A DNA stretch of 64,000 nt from Alkalilimnicola ehrlichii. Its GTDB lineage: Bacteria; Pseudomonadota; Gammaproteobacteria; Nitrococcales; AK92. The notes under the pieces are model-generated. The model was not told the DNA's origin, did not search any database, and saw only the letters and a list, made by a program, of their open reading frames with translations. Within the stretch, counting starts at the first letter, position 1. Every line of letters begins with the position of its first letter. The DNA lies in contig NZ_NFZV01000002.1 of NCBI RefSeq assembly GCF_003399765.1, positions 186,001 through 250,000 of the forward strand, written 5' to 3'. The translations under genes and the position numbers were made by a program. Shown piece after piece: positions 18,554 to 25,859 of this stretch.

Positions 18554-18772
18554 TTAATCGAAGATATTATCCTCTTCGCCGATGTTGTCTTGCCTTTCGA
18601 CTTCGGCCCGATCTTCTTCTGCGCCATGACGCTCGGCGCTTTCTTCGATCCCCTCGCCGGCGCTTTCGATGTCGCGGCCGACGCCGGCCGTCGTCTCGCA
18701 GCCGGCCATGAGCAGAAACCCTGCCGCGAGCAAAGCAGGCACGGCGAATCCGCCGATCTTAGCAATCCTCAT
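18554..18772 (-). CDS. Entericidin-like small lipoprotein with acidic tail
   Basis: Start ATG 18772 (MRIAKIGGF) follows GGAGG at 5-base spacing. The 72-residue product has a lipoprotein signal peptide ending in LLMAGC, with the lipidated Cys at residue 25. The next residues, ETTAGVGRDIESAGEGIEESA, match the entericidin EcnA/EcnB pattern of a Gly-Val-Gly-x-Asp-Ile/Val-x-x-Ala-Gly-x-x-Ile core. Entericidins are usually about 45 residues; here a further 25-residue strongly acidic extension (EEDRAEVERQDN, ending NIFD) follows, an acidity in keeping with a halophile. It is monocistronic with a clean terminator. Function in the family is uncertain: entericidins were described as toxin/antidote lipoproteins in stationary-phase lysis. 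Confidence 0.7.
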   Translation of the reverse strand: MRIAKIGGFAVPALLAAGFLLMAGCETTAGVGRDIESAGEGIEESAERHGAEEDRAEVERQDNIGEEDNIFD

Positions 18773-18995
18773 ATCAGCCTCCAGCTTAGCGAACTTGCAG
18801 TTCCCGCTTACCTGGGGCTGAAGAAGCGATAGTTCAACAAGCTTGCAACCGCCGCGGGCGTGCCGAATGCGGCGGAGCTGTGCGGCACCCGCTCTACCGC
18901 ACCAGCCTCTTTCCCGAACCGAAAAACAAAAACCACGAAGCATCGTAAAGATACTCCGTGACTCGTGACGCCGCGGCAGCGCTTGCCGATAGGCT

Positions 18996-20210
18996 TTAGT
19001 TAACGTGCGGGCAGCGGCTTAGCTCCAACGGCAGGAACGCCTTCTCGCCGGGTATTGTTCCTAACACGTGGTAATAATCCCAAGCTTCGCGCGACTCCGA
19101 CGGTCTTTTCACCTCAAGCATGTTCATATCCAGCAATAAACGTCCGTCTTCCCGCACCCGACCGCCGCGACCGTAGAAGTCCGTTACCGGTAGTTCGCGG
19201 ATCGCCTCGATGACGCGCGGTCCGTCATCCGTACCGGCCGCTTCGACCGCTTTGAGGTAATGAGCCACCGCCGAGTAAGCGGCCGCGTGTACCGCCGTGG
19301 GGCGCGTACCGTGACGACGCATGAAACGGTCCGCCCACGCTCTACTGTCGTCGTCCTGATCCCAATAGAAGGTGCTGGCCAGCATCAAGCCACGGGTGAC
19401 ATATAAACCTAGCGCCCGAACATCGGTAATAAACATCAGCCCCGGCAACAACACCTGCCCTTCATGCGTAATGCCAAGCTCGTAAGCTTGACGGATGCTT
19501 AAGTACATATCCTCGCCCGCATTGAGCAAAGCAATGCCATCGGCCCCCGAAGCCTGGGCTTCCAGCAGCTGACGGGAGAAGTCCGCACCTCGGAAAGGGT
19601 GGCGAACGGAACCGATCACCTCGCCGCCGAGGCGACGAGTAACGGAAGCGGTAGCCCGCTCCATCTCGACGGCCTGCGGGTAATCGACGGTGACGTAAAA
19701 CACGGTTACCCCTTTGCCGAAACGCTGCACAAGCATGGTGCTGACAGCCGTCGAGAAACCGAACGAATCGCCCGCCCAATGCACGCCGGTCGGCGAGCAA
19801 AAGTCTTGCGTTATAAGGGGCGTGACGGCGCCGCTGACTAACGTGACGATACCGTGCTCGGCGGCCAATTGCTGAACCGCGGTGGCCACTTCCGACCCCA
19901 TCAGATCGACAATCGCATCCACCCCTTCTTCTTTGATCAGTCGCTCAGCCTCGGTAACGGCATACTCCGGATCGTGCCGGTGGTCTACCGTAAGTAGCCG
20001 CACGGGGCGGCGCATTACCCGCCCGCCGTGGTCTTCTATAGCCATTTGCGCTGCGACAACCGAACCTTGTCCGGCCAGGTCGGAGTACACGCCGTGCATG
20101 TCCGTCATCACGGCGATACGCACTTCGTTATCGGAAAGCCCGGCTTGTACGGGCAAAGCAGCGAAGACACTACAATAGATGAACACCAGGATCGCACGCA
20201 GTTTTGTCAT
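18996..20210 (-). CDS. ABC-type branched-chain amino acid/urea-like substrate-binding protein
   Basis: Start ATG 20210 (MTKLRAILVF) has GAGGAG five bases upstream. Residues 1-24 are a signal peptide (LVFIYCSVFAALPVQA). The 404-residue product has the Peripla_BP_6 fold seen in LivJ/UrtA-type receptors: opening VRIAVMTDMHGVYSDLAGQGS, LLTVDHRHDPEYAV, LMGSEVATAV, and FSRQLLEAQASGADGIAL. It binds an amino acid, amide or similar small solute in the periplasm. No permease or ATPase gene is near; it is transcribed alone, divergent from fadD with 469 bp between. Orphan receptors of this type, often with aromatic-compound or unknown ligands, are common in proteobacteria. It may serve a transporter elsewhere in the genome. 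Confidence 0.83.
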   Translation of the reverse strand: MTKLRAILVFIYCSVFAALPVQAGLSDNEVRIAVMTDMHGVYSDLAGQGSVVAAQMAIEDHGGRVMRRPVRLLTVDHRHDPEYAVTEAERLIKEEGVDAIVDLMGSEVATAVQQLAAEHGIVTLVSGAVTPLITQDFCSPTGVHWAGDSFGFSTAVSTMLVQRFGKGVTVFYVTVDYPQAVEMERATASVTRRLGGEVIGSVRHPFRGADFSRQLLEAQASGADGIALLNAGEDMYLSIRQAYELGITHEGQVLLPGLMFITDVRALGLYVTRGLMLASTFYWDQDDDSRAWADRFMRRHGTRPTAVHAAAYSAVAHYLKAVEAAGTDDGPRVIEAIRELPVTDFYGRGGRVREDGRLLLDMNMLEVKRPSESREAWDYYHVLGTIPGEKAFLPLELSRCPHVN

Positions 20211-20679
20211 TATTCTCCTCCCCTTAACGCCTAACGCGCAGGAATTTTCTCTTAGCTGTTTTAGTCTCGCCCGGCGCAGCAGTATTGAAGATACACACAA
20301 CATACCCAGCTCATGTATCGATAGACGCGCTCGGCAATCTCCGTAAAGCACAACAAAGGCAAGGCTAGATTCCCGCATGGATGCGGTTCAACACCTCATC
20401 CAAAGTACTGTTATACCGTTAAACCTTGCCGTCTTCATAGAGCCCGACAGCCAGTCGCCGCCTCGGTAAGGCTCGCCGCACAGCTTGAATATAAGAAAAA
20501 ACCAAACAAAAGCATCCAAACACTTGAGCCTGGGGGGCGTTGCTGTGAAGATAGCGCCGGCCGGGGAGCCGCTACGGCTATCCGCACTGTCCAACAACTG
20601 TCGGTCGTTGTTAGACAGCTACTAACGCTTTCGATACTACTGAGTAGAAAAATATAAGATAAGACAAGAGGGCCAACGC
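20211..20679. other. 469-bp intergenic region between the binding-protein gene and fadD
   Basis: Divergent promoter region. No credible gene on either strand: the short frames have no family signal. It contains the fadD-proximal dyad at 20587-20618 and an AT-rich stretch (20640-20670) just before the fadD ATG. Nothing else structured was noticed. Confidence 0.6.
20587..20618. promoter_or_regulatory. 12-bp imperfect inverted repeat upstream of fadD
   Basis: CTGTCCAACAAC, an 8-base spacer, then GTTGTTAGACAG: 11 of 12 positions pair. It ends 61 bases before the fadD ATG. Could be an operator for a fatty-acid-responsive repressor (FadR/PsrA/FadP-like role) or an RNA hairpin in the leader. It does not match the E. 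coli FadR or Pseudomonas PsrA consensus. Confidence 0.45.
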
Positions 20680-22410
20680 ATGACTGAAAGCCAGGACGCC
20701 GCAAGCGTTTACGACAGTAAACCATGGACGAAGGAATACGGGGTAGACGCCGAGTTCAAGCTGCTCCCGTACAAGAATCTGCCTGAGCTGATCCGCCAGG
20801 TCAGTCAGGAATATGCGGATAATCCCGCTTTTTCGATTTGCCTCGACAACGGTCTCCACGCCGGGTTGAGTTTCCGCGAAGTCGACGAACTTTCCGATCA
20901 GTTCATGGCGTACCTGCGCGCCGAGTTAGGCCTACAAGACGGCGAGCGGGTTGCTATCCAAATGCCGAACTGTCTCTCCTACCCCATTACGGCCTTCGGC
21001 ATTCTCAAAGCGAACGGGGTGGTGGTTAACGTTAATCCGCTCTACACCGCCAGCGAGATGAACAAACAGCTCGTCGATTCCGGCGCTAAGACGCTGGTGA
21101 TTATCGATATGTTTGCCGACAAGCTGAACGATGCATTGCAAGGCACCGAGGTTCGCAACATCGTGACGGTCAGCGTGGCCAACTTCTTCCCCACCGTTAA
21201 GCGCACGCTGATCAAGACGGTTCTCAAGTTGAAGAAACAGATTCCCAAGTGCGAGAAGCCGGCCACCGACCTGGCGGACGCGCTTGCCATCGGTAAGAAG
21301 CACCTGAATGCCGGCAAAGGCAAAGTGAGCGATAACGGCAACCACGATAGCCTAGCCGCTCTCCAATACACCGGCGGCACGACGGGCGTTGCCAAAGGCG
21401 CAGAACTGACACACGGCAATCTGTTGGCAAACATTGCTCAAATCGATTATATCAACGACGACCGTACACGCCCGGGTAAAGAAACGGTACTCACCGCGCT
21501 ACCGCTGTACCATATCTTCGCCTTCACCTTTAACATGCTGTTCTTCTATCGCTGGGGCGCTCATAACGTGTTGTCGCCGTCGCCGCGGCCGGTAACGAAC
21601 CTCAAGCCTTGCTTCGAGAAGTTCGACATCACTAAGTTCTCCGGTGTAAACATCCTGTTCAAGGGCTTGCTCGGCGAAGATTGGTTCCGCAACAATCCGC
21701 CGGCCAATCTGGACATTACCATCTCCGGCGGCACCGCTCTGCACTCGGCCGTTGCCGAGGAATGGAAGAAGGTCGTCGGCTCGGAAATTTTCGAAGGCTA
21801 TGGGCTGTCGGAAACCAGCCCGGTGCTGGCCTGCAACCCGCCGAAAGGCGAAGCTCGCACCGGCACTATCGGCGTTCCGGTGCCGGGCACCGATGTGCGC
21901 ATCGTCGACGAAAACGACAACCCGGTACCGCAAGGCGAATCCGGCGAGCTGATCGCGCGCGGTCCGCAAGTCATGCGCGGTTATGCCAATAAACCGGACG
22001 AAAACGCCAGCGCACTGCGCGGCGGCTGGTTCCGCACCGGCGACGTTGCGGTCATGGACGAGCGGGGTTACTTCCGTATCGTCGATCGAAAGAAAGATAT
22101 GATCGACGTCAGCGGCTTCAATGTCTTCCCGAACGAGGTGGAAGACGCTCTGTCGAAGCACCAAGATGTGGTCGAGGTAGCCGTCATCGGGGTACCGAAC
22201 GACAGCGGCAGCGAAACCGTGCGGGCCTATGTCACCAGTAGCAATCCTAATTTAACGGCCGAGGAGGTGATCGAGTTCGCACGGCAACACCTCACCGCCT
22301 ATAAGGTGCCGAAGGAAGTCGTCTTTAAGGACGAGCTGCCGAAAACGCCGGTGGGCAAGATCTTGCGCAAAGAGCTGCGGAAGGAAGCCGAGCAGAATAA
22401 AGCCGGTTAA
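20680..22410 (+). CDS. fadD: Long-chain fatty acid-CoA ligase FadD
   Basis: AMP-forming acyl-CoA synthetase of 576 residues, typical FadD length. AMP-binding P-loop YTGGTTGVAKGA at about residue 228, LPLYHIFAF, the adenine motif EGYGLSETSP, the ribose-binding Asp in WFRTGDVA, the hinge DRKKDMIDVSGFNVFPNEVED and the C-terminal catalytic Lys in LPKTPVGKILRKELR are all present. It activates imported long-chain fatty acids at the inner membrane, feeding the beta-oxidation enzymes encoded at the left edge of the window. Single-gene transcript with its own operator-like dyad upstream and a strong terminator downstream. Start ATG 20680 follows AGAGGGCC. Confidence 0.94.
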   Translation: MTESQDAASVYDSKPWTKEYGVDAEFKLLPYKNLPELIRQVSQEYADNPAFSICLDNGLHAGLSFREVDELSDQFMAYLRAELGLQDGERVAIQMPNCLSYPITAFGILKANGVVVNVNPLYTASEMNKQLVDSGAKTLVIIDMFADKLNDALQGTEVRNIVTVSVANFFPTVKRTLIKTVLKLKKQIPKCEKPATDLADALAIGKKHLNAGKGKVSDNGNHDSLAALQYTGGTTGVAKGAELTHGNLLANIAQIDYINDDRTRPGKETVLTALPLYHIFAFTFNMLFFYRWGAHNVLSPSPRPVTNLKPCFEKFDITKFSGVNILFKGLLGEDWFRNNPPANLDITISGGTALHSAVAEEWKKVVGSEIFEGYGLSETSPVLACNPPKGEARTGTIGVPVPGTDVRIVDENDNPVPQGESGELIARGPQVMRGYANKPDENASALRGGWFRTGDVAVMDERGYFRIVDRKKDMIDVSGFNVFPNEVEDALSKHQDVVEVAVIGVPNDSGSETVRAYVTSSNPNLTAEEVIEFARQHLTAYKVPKEVVFKDELPKTPVGKILRKELRKEAEQNKAG

Positions 22411-22432
22411 TACGCCCACCCGTAACAATCCG

Positions 22433-22460
22433 AACGAAGCCCGGGAAACCGGGCTTCGTT
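22433..22460 (+). terminator. Terminator after fadD (possibly bidirectional)
   Basis: Perfect 12-bp stem AACGAAGCCCGG-GAAA-CCGGGCTTCGTT, followed on the plus strand by GTTTGC. It lies between fadD and the convergent DUF3422 gene and could end both transcripts. The weak T tract is the only imperfection. Confidence 0.8.
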
Positions 22461-22489
22461 GTTTGCATCGCTGCTCGCTCGGCAGCGCA

Positions 22490-23818
22490 TCAGTGTCGCC
22501 CCAAGAGCCGACGCCGTAACCAGCGAACTCCCAGCCATACCGAGCCAACCACGATCGGTACCGCTAGCCCTAAGGTTAGATCGACCCGAATAGGCCAACC
22601 GGCGGAGTGCGCTGCTTTGGCTCCGTAGCTTAGTAAACCCATCGCGTAATAGCTGAGGACAACGACGGACAAGCCTTCCACCGTCTCTTGCAGACGCAGC
22701 TGCATTTGCGCCCGCCCGTTCATCGATTCCAGCAAATCCCGATTTTGCGCTTCCAGGGCCACGTCAACCCGGGTCCGTAGCAAATTGCCGGCCCGCGCGA
22801 CCCGCCGCGCTAACGCATCCTGTCGGCCGCCGATTGATTCGCAGGTCGCCATCGCCGGCGCTAAGCGCCGTTCCATAAACTGCCCGATGGTTTGCAGATC
22901 TTGAATGCGCTGTTCCTTTAAACTCTCGATACGGCGCTGAACGAGCTGATAGTAAGCGCGTGCAGCGCCGAGACGATAACTGTTACGGGAATTGATCCGC
23001 TCCACTTCGGCTGCCAGGCGCGACAACTCTCGCAGCATTGCTTGCTCGTCTTCCAACTGCGCATTCGCCGTCATCCGCTCGGTAAGCGTCTGTAACGCCT
23101 TATCGAGACGGACGATTTCCGGTCCGGTTTCGCGTGCCAAGGGAAATGCCAGCAGCGCCATTAAGCGATAGGTTTCAATCTCCAACAAGCGCTGCACTAA
23201 CCGGCCGGCCTGGCGCGTCCCAAGGTGGCTGTCTTGTACCAGGATTCGCCCGAAGCCGTCTTCGTGAACGCGAAAATCGGTCCACACGACGGCGGCACCG
23301 CGCCCGACCTGGCTACCGGCAATGTTATCGGTGCCGAATAAGGCAACGACATCTCTCACATCGCGCACGGGCACGTCCTTGGACTCCACCGCTAAATGAA
23401 TTGCCGCCAGTACCTTGCCGGGCAACCGGGCCAGCCACTCGCAGGGCACTTGGTCTAGCGCGGGGTCGAGAAAGGGCTTGCCGGCAGCGCCGCTACGGAA
23501 GAAGGTATAGGTAGAGAATTCGCTGTGGCGCTCCCAACGCAGACGAAACGGGCCGAACTCGGCGCTAAGATAAACAGCGCCCGGCGCCGGCACAGCGACG
23601 CCGAAACGGCGACATAAGTCCGTCAAACAGGCGTGTTCTTCGGCCGCCGCTTCCGGCCCTGCCACCAGCGCTATATGACTAACGCGCGCCGGCGCGGTTA
23701 ATGTTTCGAACGGCCGAGCGTGCACTTCCCGACACACAGTGTCCCGCAACGGATGATCGGTCAAACCGGTCGTCGTCCGCCCTCCTCGGTGGACAACTTC
23801 AGACACAAGATTATTCAC
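22490..23818 (-). CDS. DUF3422 family membrane-anchored protein
   Basis: Protein of 442 residues. The N-terminal DHPLRDTVCREVHARPFE is the hallmark of DUF3422; other family features include WTDFRVHEDGFGR (about residue 180) and a long helical region (230-370, repeated Arg/Glu/Leu heptads). Two hydrophobic segments close the protein (about 375-397, VVVLSYYAMGLLSYG; 405-432, LGLAVPIVVGSVWLGV), anchoring it to the inner membrane with the bulk in the cytoplasm. The layout resembles coiled-coil membrane proteins, and no function is established. The start is uncertain: the furthest is GTG 23818 without a clear ribosome site, while GAGGAGG lies inside the frame about 9 codons later without a well-spaced start. 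The gene is convergent with fadD. Confidence 0.8.
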   Translation of the reverse strand: MNNLVSEVVHRGGRTTTGLTDHPLRDTVCREVHARPFETLTAPARVSHIALVAGPEAAAEEHACLTDLCRRFGVAVPAPGAVYLSAEFGPFRLRWERHSEFSTYTFFRSGAAGKPFLDPALDQVPCEWLARLPGKVLAAIHLAVESKDVPVRDVRDVVALFGTDNIAGSQVGRGAAVVWTDFRVHEDGFGRILVQDSHLGTRQAGRLVQRLLEIETYRLMALLAFPLARETGPEIVRLDKALQTLTERMTANAQLEDEQAMLRELSRLAAEVERINSRNSYRLGAARAYYQLVQRRIESLKEQRIQDLQTIGQFMERRLAPAMATCESIGGRQDALARRVARAGNLLRTRVDVALEAQNRDLLESMNGRAQMQLRLQETVEGLSVVVLSYYAMGLLSYGAKAAHSAGWPIRVDLTLGLAVPIVVGSVWLGVRWLRRRLLGRH

Positions 23819-23951
23819 AAGCTTAGATTTCCCTGGGTTATCTTTATTTAGAAAGTGCTGAAAAGCCCCCTCTCACGACATGCTCCGCCGCAACGTACCG
23901 AGGGCTAAGGGAATCGCATAGTGTCTTCTATAGAATCAAAAAACCTTTTTC

Positions 23952-24415
23952 TTAGCCGAGTTCCGCTTGCACCCGCAATTTAGTGGCAATGTAATCTTTG
24001 TGATCGACGTGCAGCAACTCCGCGATACGGCGCACGTAGTGCTCCTGGTGTTTATCTAGATTGCGGTCAGCGTACGCAACGCGCCATAGCTTTTCGATAA
24101 TGCGGACCTTTTGCGCTTGTTCAAAGTGGCTATTGATGAGGCTGACGAAATCGTAATCGGAAACCGCTTGCTCGGCTTCCTGCTCCGCCAGCGCTTGCAG
24201 CTCTTGGGCCTCCTCGACGCTCAGGCCGAATTTATCGAGCAAAGCCTGCTTGATGGCTTTTTTTCGACGTCCTGTTCCTTGAGGTCAACCCGGGAAACCT
24301 CCACTAATAAGGCGGCGGTAGCCAAGCGCAGGCGCGCCTCCAAGCTCGCTTGCTGCACCATTTGCCCATCGCTGCTTATATGCTCCTGGAAAAAGCGTTT
24401 AATACTCTCTAGCAT
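23952..24415 (-). CDS. TerB-like (tellurite resistance/COG4103) protein, frameshifted as read
   Basis: Two overlapping frames encode the halves of one TerB-like helical protein. MLESIKRFFQEHIS through DLKEQDVEKK is in the first; ALLDKFGLSVEEAQEL through IATKLRVQAELG is in the second. Adding one base to the T7 run at plus-strand 24258-24264 joins them as VEKKAIKQALLDKFG, giving 154 residues, the usual size. TerB proteins bind metal ions through acidic residues and are linked to stress and envelope functions; the tellurite label is historical for this subfamily. The conserved DRNLDKHQEHYVRRIAELLHV block is intact, which argues for a sequencing error rather than decay. It lies between the DUF3422 gene (same strand) and a divergent RND efflux operon. 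Confidence 0.75.
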
Positions 24416-24661
24416 GCGCGTTGCCTCTCACGGATAGCACCATAATGGCGGCTAGGAAAACGCTGGGCAATTCTGCCTTGCCCCCATGGCGTAAGGTGGA
24501 ACTCGCCAGCGTACATAATAACCTGTGACCACTGACCGGAACTTAATGTAAAGATTTGGTAATGATGCGTCTCTAGCATTTCTCTGACGAAGCGATACGC
24601 GGTATGTTATCGCTTTCGCTCACATCTTCTACTTGAGCAGGAAGCACGGGAATTCACTGAT

Positions 24662-25765
24662 ATGCGCATGCACTTGCAGCTCGCGGTTTCAGCCGCTGTG
24701 CTCATCCTGGGCCTGTTAGCTTGGCTGGCGTTGGGTAACGGCAGCTCTGCGGAAGCGGAACAACGCAGCGGCCCTTCGCAAATGCCGGGCACGCCGGTCG
24801 ACGTATTCATGGCCGAAACGGCAACGGTATTGGATACTATCGAGGTCGTCGCCACCGCCCGCGCGTATGAGGCTGTCGACCTGGTACCACGTGCCAGCGG
24901 TCGGGTATCGAACATTAACTTCCGCGAAGGCCAGCGGGTCGACGCGGGCACCTTGCTGCTCGAACTCGACAACGCACAAGAATTGGCCGAGCTCCGCCAG
25001 GCCGAAGCCGAATTAGAAGATGCACAAGCGCAGCATCGTCGTGCCCAATCCTTAGGCAGCGGGCGCAATATCTCCGAAGCCGAGCTGGAAAGCCGCCGTA
25101 CGGCGGTAGCCGTTGCCCAGGCTCGGGTCGATATTGCCCGCGCCCGTTTACGCGATTTACAAGTGGTCGCACCCTTCGGCGGCGTGGTCGGGATTCGGGA
25201 GATCAGCCCCGGGGCCCTGGTGGACTCGCAAACCCGGCTAACCACGCTCGACGATATTTCTACCATCCGCTTGGACTTTCAAGTCCCGGAACGCTTCCTC
25301 TCCCGTGTCGCTAGCGGCAGCAGCGTATTTGCTCACAGCAGCGCCTTCCCTGGCCGCCCCTTCGAAGGCCAAGTCAACCGAATCGACAGCCGGATCGACC
25401 CTGCGACACGAAGCATCCGTATACAGGCGGAAGTTGCCAACGAGGAAGGCTTGCTGCGGCCCGGCATGTTCTTGAATGTCGAGCTGGTATTGGAGGAGCG
25501 GAAGAATGCGGTCCTGGTACCGGAAGAGGCTTTAGTCGTAGAAGGTCGGCAGCGGTATGTCTTCGTTGTCGAAGAAGGTACCGGGCATGCTCGCCGCGTT
25601 CCCGTCACCACCGGTATCCGCCGCAACGGTATGCTTGAGCTAATCGAAGGCGTCAGCGCCGAGAGCCAGGTGGTTGTTGCCGGCATGCATCGGCTCCGCG
25701 GCGAGCGACCGCGTGTCAGCGTTCGGAACGTTACCAACGCCGATACGGAAATCGCCGCGCATTAA
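24662..25765 (+). CDS. RND efflux periplasmic adaptor (HlyD/AcrA family)
   Basis: Protein of 367 residues with an N-terminal hydrophobic segment (VSAAVLILGLLAWLALG, residues 9-26) acting as signal or anchor, without a lipobox Cys. The lipoyl half VDLVPRASGRVSNINFREGQRVDAG leads into a short coiled-coil hairpin (about 100-160) and the second lipoyl half VVAPFGGVVGIREISPGALV, then beta-barrel and membrane-proximal domains (GMFLNVELVL, VLVPEEALVVEGRQRYVFVV). It couples the downstream RND pump to an outer-membrane channel. No channel gene is adjacent; the TolC-like protein at 7934 or another would have to serve. The 94-bp gap to the pump gene holds nested inverted repeats. Confidence 0.88.
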   Translation: MRMHLQLAVSAAVLILGLLAWLALGNGSSAEAEQRSGPSQMPGTPVDVFMAETATVLDTIEVVATARAYEAVDLVPRASGRVSNINFREGQRVDAGTLLLELDNAQELAELRQAEAELEDAQAQHRRAQSLGSGRNISEAELESRRTAVAVAQARVDIARARLRDLQVVAPFGGVVGIREISPGALVDSQTRLTTLDDISTIRLDFQVPERFLSRVASGSSVFAHSSAFPGRPFEGQVNRIDSRIDPATRSIRIQAEVANEEGLLRPGMFLNVELVLEERKNAVLVPEEALVVEGRQRYVFVVEEGTGHARRVPVTTGIRRNGMLELIEGVSAESQVVVAGMHRLRGERPRVSVRNVTNADTEIAAH

Positions 25766-25772
25766 GGCTAGC

Positions 25773-25818
25773 GCATGTCGGCATTTATTATCGGCCGCGA
25801 GTACCGATGTCGACATGC
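25773..25818. repeat. Nested inverted repeats between adaptor and RND pump genes
   Basis: Outer arms GCATGTCG (25773-25780) and CGACATGC (25811-25818) enclose inner arms ATCGG (25790-25794) and CCGAT (25804-25808). In RNA this would make a branched or bulged hairpin in the intercistronic region. It could set the ratio of adaptor to pump, or be an operator. No T run follows. Confidence 0.4.
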
Positions 25819-25859
25819 CTTAAACATTCCCTTGCCCCAGTGGAAGTGAGGCGCTCGGT

